Shown here: positions 25,147 through 33,779 of the stretch, one piece after another
Layout: each line of letters begins with the position of its first letter
How positions within the stretch are numbered: position 1 is the stretch's first letter
Origin: Calothrix sp. NIES-2098
GTDB taxonomy: Bacteria; Cyanobacteriota; Cyanobacteriia; Cyanobacteriales; Nostocaceae
Assembly (NCBI GenBank): GCA_002368175.1
Contig: AP018172.1
Span: forward strand, 1,114,001 to 1,178,000
Length of the DNA: 64,000 bases
Direction of reading: 5' to 3'
Made by a program: the position numbers and the translations under genes
The notes under the pieces: generated by a model
The model's input: the letters and a program-made list of their open reading frames with translations, nothing else
The model's database searches: none
What the model was told of the DNA's origin: nothing

Positions 25147-26532
25147 ATGGCTCAAGATATATTCGAGTTACCAGCACCACCAATTAACTCTATCGTCGGG
25201 CATTTGGTCGATCTGGGGGAAGATCCGCTAGGTTTTCTTACTCGTTGTCGTGACTATGGTGATATTGTCCCGTTACGCTTAGGATTAACCCCTTCTTGTT
25301 TGCTGACTAATCCTGAATATATTGAAGAAGTTCTCAAAAATCGCGAAACTTTTATCAAAAGCCGAGGCTTCCGTGTTTTAAAAACTCTACTAGGTGAAGG
25401 GTTGTTAACCGCAGAAGGAGAATCTTGGTTATGGCAACGTCGCCTAGCTCAACCTGTGTTTCACCAAAGGCGAATTAATGAATATGGTGAAACAATGGTA
25501 GAGTACACCAACCGAATGATGCAAACCTGGCATGATGGTGAAATCCATGATATTCATGCAGATATGATGCGCCTCACTTTGGCGATCGTGATGAAGTGCA
25601 TTTTTAACGCCGATGTGGATGCAGGCGAAGCCAAAGTTGTTGCTAATGCCTTAGATGTGACAATGCACTGGTTTGAAAGTAAGCGGCGGCAGAATTTTTT
25701 AGTGTGGGAATGGTTCCCCAGTCCGGAAAACGTCAGGTATCGTCATGCTGTAGAGGAAATGGATGCAGCTATTTATAAATTAATAAGCGATCGCCGTCAT
25801 AGTGGTGAAAAAACCAACGATTTACTCTCGATGCTGATGGAGGCACGGGACGAAGAAACTCAGCAACAAATGGACGATAAACTGTTGCGAGATGAAGTAG
25901 CAACCTTGATGCTGGCTGGTCATGAAACTACTGCCAATACTTTATCTTGGACATGGATGCTATTATCGCAACATCCAGAAGTTCAAGAGAAACTCTCTGC
26001 CGAGTTAAATCAAGTTTTACAAGGAAAGTTACCCACAATCCAAGACCTTTCCCGCTTACCTTATACTCAGGAAGTAATTAAAGAATCAATGCGGTTGTAT
26101 CCTCCAGTATCGCTCTTAGGGCGAGAAGCTGCGCAAGATACCACAATTGGCGATTATGAAATTCCCCAAGGCACAACGATAATGATTAGCCAGTGGGTCA
26201 TGCATCGCCATCCCAAATATTTTACCGATCCCGAAACCTTCCAACCAGAACGCTGGACAGCCGAGTTTGAGAAGCAACTACCCAAAGGCGTATATTTTCC
26301 TTTTGGCGATGGCCCGCGAATTTGTATTGGTAAAGGCTTTGCACAAATGGAAGCAGCTTTATTACTGGCGACCATCGCCCAACGCTTCCAGATAGAATTA
26401 GTACCAGGATTCCCCATTGTACCGCAACCTTCAATTACCCTGCGCCCAGAGTACGGTCTTAAGGTACAAATTAAGCAGATTGCGGATCGGGCTTCTACAT
26501 CCGAGCAACAACAAGTACCAGTAACGCGCTGA
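25147..26532 (+). CDS. Cytochrome P450
   Basis: A 461-residue soluble P450 monooxygenase. The oxygen-binding I-helix motif AGHETT starts at residue 257, the ExxR pair lies in IKESMRLYPPV, and the haem-ligand loop FPFGDGPRICIGKGF has Cys393. No membrane anchor is visible. The sequence fits the fatty-acid/hydrocarbon/terpenoid-hydroxylating group rather than actinobacterial steroid types, but the substrate cannot be assigned. No ferredoxin or reductase is adjacent. It is divergent from the FadL-type porin and is followed by a truncated oxidoreductase. Confidence 0.92.
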   Translation: MAQDIFELPAPPINSIVGHLVDLGEDPLGFLTRCRDYGDIVPLRLGLTPSCLLTNPEYIEEVLKNRETFIKSRGFRVLKTLLGEGLLTAEGESWLWQRRLAQPVFHQRRINEYGETMVEYTNRMMQTWHDGEIHDIHADMMRLTLAIVMKCIFNADVDAGEAKVVANALDVTMHWFESKRRQNFLVWEWFPSPENVRYRHAVEEMDAAIYKLISDRRHSGEKTNDLLSMLMEARDEETQQQMDDKLLRDEVATLMLAGHETTANTLSWTWMLLSQHPEVQEKLSAELNQVLQGKLPTIQDLSRLPYTQEVIKESMRLYPPVSLLGREAAQDTTIGDYEIPQGTTIMISQWVMHRHPKYFTDPETFQPERWTAEFEKQLPKGVYFPFGDGPRICIGKGFAQMEAALLLATIAQRFQIELVPGFPIVPQPSITLRPEYGLKVQIKQIADRASTSEQQQVPVTR

Positions 26533-26622
26533 TAAGGAGGTGTGGGGAGTGTGGGGAGACAAGGGGCACAAGTGAGCAGAAGAAGAAATGCACCATACCC
26601 AATAACAAATGACAAATGACCA

Positions 26623-26991
26623 ATGAAAAATAAACAAGTCTTACTGAAAAGCCGCCCGGTGGGGGAACCGAAAGAAAGTGATTTTGCTGTTGTGAAAACT
26701 CCAATTCCAGAACCCGGAGAAGGCGAAGTTTGCAACCGCACTATTTATCTATCTCTCGACCCTTATATGCGTGGACGCATGAGCGATCGCGAGTCCTATG
26801 CTGCGCCTGCGGAGTTAGGATCTGTAATGGTTGGTAGTACTGTTAGCCAAGTGATTAAATCTCAGCATCCTAATTTCTCTGTGGGTGATTTTGTCCTGGG
26901 TTATGGCGGTTGGCAAAGCTACGGTGTAGCCAAAGGCGAGACTTTGCGTAAACTTGACCCGAATCAAGCGCCTATTTCCAAAAAGCGTTGA
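26623..26991 (+). pseudogene. Truncated NADP-dependent oxidoreductase (MDR, leukotriene-B4-dehydrogenase type)
   Basis: The frame encodes the first part of a medium-chain oxidoreductase: LLKSRPVGEPKESDF, LSLDPYMRGRMSD and GDFVLGYGGWQSY. It stops after 122 residues at ISKKR, whereas the family is about 335 residues. The whole Rossmann domain and C-terminal half are missing, and no remains were found in any frame up to 27281. The upstream spacer holds GTGGGGA and TGACAAA short repeats. A deletion has probably removed the rest; only the catalytic N-terminal fold could be made. Confidence 0.75.
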
Positions 26992-27281
26992 GGTGACGGG
27001 GAGGCAAGTTGTTGTCTCCAGCGAAGTGCAGCCATACCCAGTAATACCGCAATATTGTTTATTTAAGTTAGGTCGGGACAAATAAAGTTAACTAGTGAGG
27101 GCTGTCATTTGCGCTTTGTCATTGGTAATGTTTGCAGCAATCTTGAATTGTGTTAACTATAAGTTAGCTTTATTTACACATACTGAAAATAGTTTAGCAG
27201 TGCGATCGCTGCAAGAAAAGAACGCCCGCAGACTAAACACAAAGCTCAGTAGGGGCGGGTTTTGTGAAATATTCAGTATCG

Positions 27282-28199
27282 CTATTCTTCTAAGGCTGTT
27301 AAAATGCGATCGCTCAATGCCCAACGATTAGAATTAGGTCTAATCCAACATTTTTCTGCTTCATTAAAATTGCGTTGATGTAGCAGTACTGAATGCAAGT
27401 CTTGTTTCTGCTGAGTATTTAGCCTAACTACCATCTTTTCTGCTGCGCGTAATGCACAAGTCTGTTCAAAGGCTGTTTCTGAATTATTAATCGTGTTCAG
27501 CACTGCATAAAAGTAAGTCGGATCTCCAGACCATTCTGTTACAGAAAGTCCTAGCAATCGCTTACCTTGGTCGTTAGATTTGAGCAGATTATTTACCTCT
27601 TGTTCAGAAAAATTTACTTCTGAAGCCAGCGCGCGCATTCTCCCAGCAATAGACTCCATTTCAAATGTACGTTTTGCTCCTGCTGGTAAGGAATTTCTCA
27701 GTTCTTTATAGCGTTGACTTAAGCTTTCAATTTGTTTTCGTGCTTCCGATGAAGGAACTCTTGAGGCATAAGCTTTCTGCCATTCATGGCGCATTTGTCG
27801 CATTTCTAGCTGCTGTTGTGGTGGTGCAATCTCTTCTGCTAGCTTAGTCTGCTCAATCAAAAATCCGAGAGTATCACCTGTTAATGACTGTAGCATCGGC
27901 ATCATACTTGAGCCAGTAATTTCCCCTACTGGAGTCTTGATTGCTCCTCCTGTTAAGGCAATTATTTTTAGTAGAGATGGTAGCCAAATTAATGCTACAA
28001 AAACGGCTGTGGTGTTGGTTACTTCAAATTTAAAGGTGATTTTTTCACCACCAGTTATTTGAAAGATACTAAGAAGGATAAAAATACTACTAATAATTAA
28101 CCAGTTTTTGGGAATGTGAATAATTTTTCTCAGTAGCCAATCTACTGCTTCTCTAGAAATCTGGTTGCTACCAGGCTCTTGATTTGGTTTGTTTATCAT
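27282..28199 (-). CDS. Hypothetical membrane protein with cytoplasmic helical domain
   Basis: A 305-residue protein. Two hydrophobic segments lie near residues 33-50 (WLIISSIFILLSIFQI) and 65-85 (AVFVALIWLPSLLKIIAL). The remaining 220 residues are soluble, with a charged helical stretch (Gln/Glu/Arg-rich, 125-190) and a helical end. No family recognised. It lies downstream of the RES-domain gene on the same strand with a 97-bp gap holding a hairpin, so it is probably a separate transcription unit. Confidence 0.7.
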   Translation of the reverse strand: MINKPNQEPGSNQISREAVDWLLRKIIHIPKNWLIISSIFILLSIFQITGGEKITFKFEVTNTTAVFVALIWLPSLLKIIALTGGAIKTPVGEITGSSMMPMLQSLTGDTLGFLIEQTKLAEEIAPPQQQLEMRQMRHEWQKAYASRVPSSEARKQIESLSQRYKELRNSLPAGAKRTFEMESIAGRMRALASEVNFSEQEVNNLLKSNDQGKRLLGLSVTEWSGDPTYFYAVLNTINNSETAFEQTCALRAAEKMVVRLNTQQKQDLHSVLLHQRNFNEAEKCWIRPNSNRWALSDRILTALEE

Positions 28200-28252
28200 A
28201 ATTTTTATAACGATTCAATAAATTATGCGGTATATGAATTTTCGTAAATTAA

Positions 28253-28271
28253 GGGTGGGGAAACCCCACCC
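28253..28271. terminator. GC-rich hairpin after the RES-domain gene
   Basis: GGGTGGGG-AAA-CCCCACCC forms a perfect 8-bp stem 26 bp beyond the stop of the RES-domain gene. There is no T-run in the leftward direction; it may be a terminator or a dispersed palindrome. Confidence 0.5.
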
Positions 28272-28296
28272 CTACGGGAATGCGCGTTAACCAGAA

Positions 28297-28968
28297 TTAC
28301 CAATAGGGAATTACTTCTAAATTATTCTCATCCGCCGCTTTTAAAATTGGGCCTTGTAACAATTCGTGTTTTAGCGGCAATACATTTTCTGGTTTACAGG
28401 TGAAGAAATGTTCCGCACGCTCGTAAATTGCGATCGCATCTTCGTTATTATGAGCATTGCAATAAATTAACCCATGAATTTGAGTGTAAATCCCTGGCTG
28501 CTCGTAAAAATAGCGCGACCAAGCTTGGCTAAGAGAACGCTTTTCTGTCTTGGCTAGGGTGGCTTCATTCGCACCAGCCCGCATCGCCCCCGTACCCCGG
28601 AGATCTAATAATTTTAAATCTCTCGTGACAGTCACAATCGCAATTTGTTGGTCGGTAATTTCTATACAACCGACATCACCAAAAACTTCTACTAGACAAC
28701 TGGAAAGTTTTGGTGCAAGGTAGTATATACCGCGTTCTTGGTCATGGGCTGGTTGATAATCCTTTGGCTCGTAGGAAAAGCTGGGAAAGTTGCCGCGATG
28801 ATGATCGAAGCGATAAAGCGGGCCCCACCCTCGAAAAGTCAAGGCAGTAGTACCAAAGTCTGTCCGGAAAATTCTGAAAAGTTCCGTCCCCTTTTTCAAG
28901 CTATAAAATTTTGGTTTTGGCCTGCCAAAGCGAGGTGGCGGGACAATTAGTTTGACCACCTTTATCAC
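28297..28968 (-). CDS. RES-domain protein, putative NAD-acting toxin
   Basis: A 223-residue protein with the RES fold (residues about 25-200). RES toxins of Xre-RES pairs deplete NAD+. Visible features are the arginine region TELFRIFRTDF, the Tyr/Glu segment RGIYYLAPKLSSCLVEVFGD, and the late segment IHGLIYCNAHNNEDAIAIYE. In that late segment the serine that gives the family its S appears to be asparagine or cysteine (YCNA instead of Y-x-S), so catalysis may be altered. The likely partner antitoxin lies 443 bp upstream on the same strand. A non-toxin role cannot be ruled out. Confidence 0.75.
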   Translation of the reverse strand: MIKVVKLIVPPPRFGRPKPKFYSLKKGTELFRIFRTDFGTTALTFRGWGPLYRFDHHRGNFPSFSYEPKDYQPAHDQERGIYYLAPKLSSCLVEVFGDVGCIEITDQQIAIVTVTRDLKLLDLRGTGAMRAGANEATLAKTEKRSLSQAWSRYFYEQPGIYTQIHGLIYCNAHNNEDAIAIYERAEHFFTCKPENVLPLKHELLQGPILKAADENNLEVIPYW

Positions 28969-29411
28969 TCCTGATCTGGTTGACTGACAAAATAGGAATA
29001 CTTGATGTTCCAGACTTTTACGGTGTCTGTCAACAAGTGCTGGTGTACGGAATTCAAAATCGTCTGGAAAAGTTTGTTAGATTGAGTTAACCTTCTTTAA
29101 AACTTTTCGTCAACTGTAAAAAGCTAATTGCGTCAGCTTTTCGGATATTTTTGAATAGTAGCTTGATTTTCGCCTTGCTGTACTAGTACATAAAAACTAT
29201 ATCTACAGCAAAATTCAAGAGTTAGCTACGTGTTTCCGGACATTTTTATCTACAAAAGTGTAGCTCTTGTAACTTTTGTCAATCAATCAGTAGATTTGTT
29301 GCCAGGATTTATACTGAGATAATTGTAAAGAAGACAAGGGGACGCGGAGAATGAAAATTTCCCCGCGTCCTCGCATTGATTCTTCTGGATCATTAGTTGT
29401 CTAACAGACTT
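28969..29411. other. Non-coding stretch between the RES gene and the Xre/ParS-like gene
   Basis: No frame with coding character was seen. It is AT-rich, with direct AACTTTTCG/AACTTTTG-type motifs, and probably carries the promoter of the RES gene. The distal end has a hairpin (29340-29370). Such a long gap is unusual for an Xre-RES pair, where the genes are normally adjacent. Confidence 0.5.
29340..29370 (-). terminator. Hairpin downstream of the Xre/ParS-like gene
   Basis: GGACGCGG and CCGCGTCC form a perfect 8-bp stem around a 15-nt loop, about 40 bp after the leftward stop, followed by a T/C-rich run. Confidence 0.5.
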
Positions 29412-30029
29412 CTACAAAACTCCCACAGTCCTGGCTTCGGCAATTACGTCATCTATTTGCCCAAACTTTAAGGCTTCTATGGGGGTTAACCCGTTTAAAG
29501 CATTGTTTGGTCGAGTCAGCCAACTTATTTTTGAAAAAGCAGGAACATTCAGAGCTTTTAAAACATCTGGTAGCCCAGCTACTACACCATCTGGCCCCTC
29601 AGGATCGAATTGCCAGATGGGAAATTTCCAGACTCCGTTATCTTGAACAGCAATTAAGCTATTCTTTTTTAAGCGATCGTGTGGTGTCTGACGGGTTGTA
29701 TTCAATAAATCGGCTACTTGCGGTGCTGTTAATGAAGATTTAAGTAATTCTTGTCTCCACCTAAAATTTCTCGTTAGCGCAGCAAGTTCTAATTTACTAT
29801 GCTCTTCATCACTGATTTGATCGGCACCAAGTTTGGCAGCGAAGTCAAGTTCAGCTTGGGAATACTTTGGCTTAGTATGAGTAGGAGCCAACCTTTCTGC
29901 TAAGCATTTAATCTCCTCAGGTTGTAGAGAATTGAGATAATCCTGAAATTCTAGTGCGATGCGCTCTAGTGCTTGTTTCATAACATATTTTCCGGAAGGA
30001 GCATCAATCGAGACGTTAATTTCGCTCAT
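29412..30029 (-). CDS. Xre/MbcA/ParS-like antitoxin-type protein
   Basis: A 205-residue protein from the ATG at 30029, chosen because AGGAGG lies 4 nt upstream; the frame also allows a GTG at 30050. The middle has a helix-turn-helix-like segment (SLTAPQVADLLNTTRQTPHD, then RLKKNSLIAV). The C-terminal part resembles the toxin-binding domain of Xre/MbcA/ParS antitoxins (SWLTRPNNALNGLTPIEALK ending in DDVIAEARTVG). It lies upstream of a RES-domain gene on the same strand, the expected order of an Xre-RES toxin-antitoxin pair, though 443 bp apart. Assignment is by motif reading. Confidence 0.7.
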   Translation of the reverse strand: MSEINVSIDAPSGKYVMKQALERIALEFQDYLNSLQPEEIKCLAERLAPTHTKPKYSQAELDFAAKLGADQISDEEHSKLELAALTRNFRWRQELLKSSLTAPQVADLLNTTRQTPHDRLKKNSLIAVQDNGVWKFPIWQFDPEGPDGVVAGLPDVLKALNVPAFSKISWLTRPNNALNGLTPIEALKFGQIDDVIAEARTVGVL

Positions 30030-30233
30030 AATCCCTCCTAAACCGACCACCTAACATAATAATTTACTCAAGTAATGTAAGAGATGTCAAATATCTAGAT
30101 CTCTAGATTCGCACTCTCATGTATGTTTTACAATCATTCTTGGGAGTGATTTGGGTATGACTTTTGCATGAGATATGTATGAGTTTTTGCTAAAGTAGCT
30201 ATATAAATTACAAAATAATTTTAGATAGAGGTA

Positions 30234-31706
30234 ATGACTAGGCGATCGCTTCAAGCATCAGCCAAGGGAATTAGTAAAGCCGAAGCGGCCTTAATCCGTA
30301 ATTCCTTGACACAGCAGGGGTTAGCTGGAGAACTCGGTATTAGTCGTCAGCCTGTTACTAAGTTTTTTCAAGGCAAACCAGTTGACCGCTACATTTTCGT
30401 GACTATTTGCGAAAAGCTCAACCTGAATTGGGAAGAGATTATCGTCTCCTCATCCTTTCCGGAGGTGGAACAGCCAGCTAGCGTTAGCCAAATTCCGAGT
30501 TTAGTGCAGAGTGTCCGCGAACAAGTCCACGACAGCATTCAAAGGCGTTGTGGCGTGATGCGGGTGCTAGATATGGAACGGCCAAGAAGGCTGGATACTA
30601 TCTACACTCACGTCCATATTTGGGAACGGGTAGCTGGACGCAGGCGACTGGATATTGAGGAGATAGTACGGGATTTTGACCCTAACAAGTGGAACTGTTT
30701 TAACTTGGGTATTCTTCAACAACCGCGTTATCCCGCCTTGGAAGCCGTAGAAGATTGCGACAAATTGATAATTTTAGGCAGACCAGGAACAGGCAAGACT
30801 ATATTTTTAAAGTGGTTAGCGATTCAGTGTAATTTAGGTGAGTATAGAAGCGATCGCGTCCCGATTTTTCTTAATCTCAAGGACTTTGCAGAGGCTAGAG
30901 AGCAACCAAACCTACTAGAGTATATTACACAACAATTTGAAGATTGTGGGGTTGTGCCAAATGCAGCACTCACCCTGCTCAGTCAAGGACAAACAATAGT
31001 GTTATTAGATGGGTTAGATCAAGTCAGGGAAGCTGATTTTGTCCGAATTTTGCAGGAAATTAACTGGTTTACAACCCGATTTTATGCCAATTCCTTTGTG
31101 ATTACCTGCCGAGTTGCGGCACAGAATTATATTTTTGAACAATTCACAGAAGTAGAAATTGCCGATTTTGATACTCAACAGATTACTGAATTTGTAAGCA
31201 AGTGGTTTCAGGATCGAGAAGCGAACAAAGCAGAAGATTTTTTACGGAAATTAGAAGAAAATCAATCGTTACAAGAATTCGTTACTAATCCTTTATTGGT
31301 GACATTTTTATGTTTAGTATTTGAACAAATAGCAGATTTTGATTGGAAATCAGAAATTTATCAACAAGCATTGGATATCTTTATCGACCAGCTTCAGATT
31401 CAACGATATGGAATTTATCAGCAACTTTCTCAGCAACAAATAGAAGAATTACTGAGTGAAATTGCCAGAAAATATTGGCAGCGAGGTGAGTATTTATTCC
31501 AGCAAAAAGCTATTGAAAGCCAGATTAGCCAATACATTATGAGCTTACATAAAAGCAATAAAAATTTAGAAATAGATAGTGAAGCAATTCTCAAGTGTAT
31601 TCAAGTTCAAACTGGGTTACTGGTAGAGAGAACAAAAGGTATTTACTCTTTTGCTCATATTACTTTTCAGGAATACTTGGCTGGTAAACACAAAATAGAG
31701 TTTTAA
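30234..31706 (+). CDS. HTH-NACHT NTPase, short form
   Basis: A 490-residue STAND-type NTPase. Residues 13-70 are a helix-turn-helix-like domain (LAGELGISRQPVTKFFQGKP), followed by a linker region to about 170, then a NACHT module: Walker A GRPGTGKT (182-189), Walker B IVLLDGLDQV (255-264), sensor region VITCRVAAQNY, and a winged-helix end SFAHITFQEYLAGKHK. The protein stops right after that point, whereas related cyanobacterial proteins commonly continue into sensor repeats. Bacterial NACHT proteins include anti-phage effectors; an N-terminal HTH form could also be a regulator. Neighbours are the Xre/RES pair and a Uma2 gene. Confidence 0.82.
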   Translation: MTRRSLQASAKGISKAEAALIRNSLTQQGLAGELGISRQPVTKFFQGKPVDRYIFVTICEKLNLNWEEIIVSSSFPEVEQPASVSQIPSLVQSVREQVHDSIQRRCGVMRVLDMERPRRLDTIYTHVHIWERVAGRRRLDIEEIVRDFDPNKWNCFNLGILQQPRYPALEAVEDCDKLIILGRPGTGKTIFLKWLAIQCNLGEYRSDRVPIFLNLKDFAEAREQPNLLEYITQQFEDCGVVPNAALTLLSQGQTIVLLDGLDQVREADFVRILQEINWFTTRFYANSFVITCRVAAQNYIFEQFTEVEIADFDTQQITEFVSKWFQDREANKAEDFLRKLEENQSLQEFVTNPLLVTFLCLVFEQIADFDWKSEIYQQALDIFIDQLQIQRYGIYQQLSQQQIEELLSEIARKYWQRGEYLFQQKAIESQISQYIMSLHKSNKNLEIDSEAILKCIQVQTGLLVERTKGIYSFAHITFQEYLAGKHKIEF

Positions 31707-31740
31707 TTTCCTTCTGCCTTTACTTTAAGCGGCACTATCA

Positions 31741-32460
31741 TCAAATATTATCTGGATCGATTCCCAATTCTCTAACCTTGGCTGCTAATCGTTCTTTTTG
31801 TTGGCGTTCAGTTTGAGCAACTTCGTCAGAGGTTGAGTAGCCAGTACCATTTTCATCATACCAATACAGTACCTTACGTTGAATTGTGCCAGATGTGTAG
31901 CGCGATCGCCCAATTCCCAATCCAATTTCTGACATCCAAAATGGTTCGCCTATTTGTAGTTGATATTCTCCATTAATCAACTGATACACTTCAAATGGTT
32001 GATGTTGGTCTCGTCGCCAATACTGCGGATTGTAGATAACGTAGTAGAGGACACCCAATTTAGCATAGATATTCAGCTTAGTATCATATTCATCACCAGG
32101 AGTTTTAGAAACTACTTCCAAAACAAACTTGGGTACAATGTTTTCTTCTTTCCACACCACATAACTGAAGCGTGATTTATCTGCTTTACGTCGTTGCACT
32201 CCTAAACTCAAAAAACCATCAGGAACTACTGGTACTAGATGACTGATTCCTGTTGTATGGTAAATACCCATATCTACGCCGAAAAACCAGTCATTTCTGT
32301 TTGCCCAAATCGACTCTAAGATAAACAGCAATAAGTTGGGAATAAAATTCTGATCTAGGCTTCGCCAAGCCCTTTGGTCTACGTTATCCACAGGTGTATC
32401 GTCTGAACAGGGTAGTTCAGCACTGGTTGGTAGAGCTTGATAGGGTTTAGACTTTACCAT
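31741..32460 (-). CDS. Uma2-family (DUF820) putative nuclease
   Basis: A 239-residue Uma2 protein of the longer subgroup. The PD-(D/E)XK-like core is visible as FFGVDMGIYH, VPDGFLSLGV and FVLEVVSKTPGDEYDTKL; then GVLYYVIYNPQYW and the acidic, Gln/Arg-rich C-terminal helix with QTERQQKERLAAKVRELGID. The final segment is common to this family. It is convergent with the NACHT gene (34-bp gap). Role unknown. Confidence 0.85.
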   Translation of the reverse strand: MVKSKPYQALPTSAELPCSDDTPVDNVDQRAWRSLDQNFIPNLLLFILESIWANRNDWFFGVDMGIYHTTGISHLVPVVPDGFLSLGVQRRKADKSRFSYVVWKEENIVPKFVLEVVSKTPGDEYDTKLNIYAKLGVLYYVIYNPQYWRRDQHQPFEVYQLINGEYQLQIGEPFWMSEIGLGIGRSRYTSGTIQRKVLYWYDENGTGYSTSDEVAQTERQQKERLAAKVRELGIDPDNI

Positions 32461-32555
32461 AGATCGTTAATTATGGTCATTTGCCCAATAGTTTGATTTT
32501 AGGCAATGTCTGCCGACAATAAGCAGAAGCTCCTACGCATTTAACTTTATTAACT

Positions 32556-33434
32556 TTATTCCCATCGTCCTTCTTCCCAAGCTTTAATGGCATAAAATAC
32601 TGATGAGTAATCATCATTAGCGAAGGACATCTTGATCGCTGATTGCAAGATTTGCCTGACACCTTTGATACTGCTAACATCTAAATCAGCCGCTTTCGCT
32701 TCATTGATAAATAAGTCTGTATCTTTCAATAAGTGCTTGGTGGGAAAATTCGGATTTGCAAAATTGCCATCCAACATTCGTGATAGCTTTTTATCAAAGG
32801 TAGGGGCGTAAAGTACACTTTCACGCAGAATTTCCATAAATGCTTCTACGTCAATACCCTGACGCTGAACAAAAGCCAGACTGAGAGCAAAGCTAGTGGT
32901 TAGAGAAGCTATGAGTTGATTAAGTGCTAGCTTGACGGAAGCTGCCGCACCTACAGGCCCGATTAATCGAGGTTCTGGGCCAAAATTTTGAAGTAAATTA
33001 AAGTAGCGCTGAAATTGATCTTCGCGAGCGCCTACCATGACAATTAGTTTGCCAGTTTGTGCTTCAGGAATACTCCCTAAAACTGGTGCTTCTAGATACT
33101 CCCCACCAGCAGCTGCTACTGCATCTCGAATTTCTTGGCTTTCTGTGGGGGTAATTGTCCCCATTTGGATAACGGTGCGTCCTGAGAGAGTTCGCCAGGA
33201 AGTATCTGAAAGCAACACGCTATAAATAGCCGCAGCATTTGTCAGCATGAGGATGATGCAATCAGCAGCGCGAATTGCATAGCGGGGATGCGTTGCGATT
33301 TCTGCACCAGCTGCTTGTAGTGGTGCTAATTTTTCTGGGGTGCGGTTGTAGGCAACTAACTCTATGTTTGCTGCCAATAGCCTTTGCGCCATTGGTAGTC
33401 CCATCAGTCCAGTTCCCAGAAATGCCACCTTCAT
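32556..33434 (-). CDS. NAD(P)-dependent beta-hydroxyacid dehydrogenase family protein
   Basis: A 292-residue enzyme of the 3-hydroxyisobutyrate/6-phosphogluconate dehydrogenase superfamily. It begins MKVAFLGTGLMGLPMAQRLL (Rossmann glycines; the family's substrate-binding helix is at GTITPTESQEI), and has the catalytic-lysine helix PVGAAASVKLALNQLIAS. Close groups include glyoxylate/succinic semialdehyde reductases (GLYR) and tartronate semialdehyde reductase. The start ATG at 33434 is at the glycine motif. It is a single gene with no operon partners. Confidence 0.87.
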   Translation of the reverse strand: MKVAFLGTGLMGLPMAQRLLAANIELVAYNRTPEKLAPLQAAGAEIATHPRYAIRAADCIILMLTNAAAIYSVLLSDTSWRTLSGRTVIQMGTITPTESQEIRDAVAAAGGEYLEAPVLGSIPEAQTGKLIVMVGAREDQFQRYFNLLQNFGPEPRLIGPVGAAASVKLALNQLIASLTTSFALSLAFVQRQGIDVEAFMEILRESVLYAPTFDKKLSRMLDGNFANPNFPTKHLLKDTDLFINEAKAADLDVSSIKGVRQILQSAIKMSFANDDYSSVFYAIKAWEEGRWE

Positions 33435-33518
33435 TGTTTACGTTCCTTTGGTACAGCGTAGGCGAGGCCTTATTGTAGACATCGCGTTTCTATTATCAGT
33501 TAATAGTTATCAGTCAAC

Positions 33519-33556
33519 AGTTACCAGTTAACAGTGATGGCTGTTAACTGGTAACT
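33519..33556. terminator. Perfect 16-bp hairpin downstream of a small membrane gene
   Basis: AGTTACCAGTTAACAG and CTGTTAACTGGTAACT pair perfectly over 16 bp with a 6-nt loop. It lies 27 bp past the stop of the leftward 31-residue gene; flanking CAGTTA/ATCAGT repeats suggest a repeat origin. It could act as a terminator. Confidence 0.6.
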
Positions 33557-33582
33557 CAAATACTGGTTTGCGGGGGTGGTAA

Positions 33583-33678
33583 TTAGCCACCTGCGGCAAA
33601 AGTTGCCAAGATTACAACTGACAGTAAAATACCTGGGGTGAGTAGGGTAACTAGTACTAATAGGTCGTGGGTACTCAT
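33583..33678 (-). CDS. 31-residue single-span membrane protein
   Basis: A short frame from the ATG at 33678: MSTHDLLVLVTLLTPGILL followed by SVVILATFAAGG. It is almost entirely one transmembrane helix with polar N-terminus and a Gly end. An AGGAAA sequence lies about 9 nt upstream and a strong hairpin follows the stop, so it looks like an independent gene. Size and topology resemble small subunits of cyanobacterial photosynthetic or NDH-1 complexes, but I cannot match it to a named subunit. Confidence 0.55.
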   Translation of the reverse strand: MSTHDLLVLVTLLTPGILLSVVILATFAAGG

Positions 33679-33779
33679 AATTTTTCGTTTCCTGATGTTT
33701 TTGCGATCGCTGTAACAGTATTACCTTAGTCAACTGAGACTAATGCAGCATTAATAGAGTTTTAACTTTTCGCCTACTT

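Noticed and set aside
27095..27331. 78-codon rightward frame after the truncated oxidoreductase
   Set aside because: It overlaps the end of the hypothetical membrane protein gene and has no recognisable content; not the missing half of the oxidoreductase.
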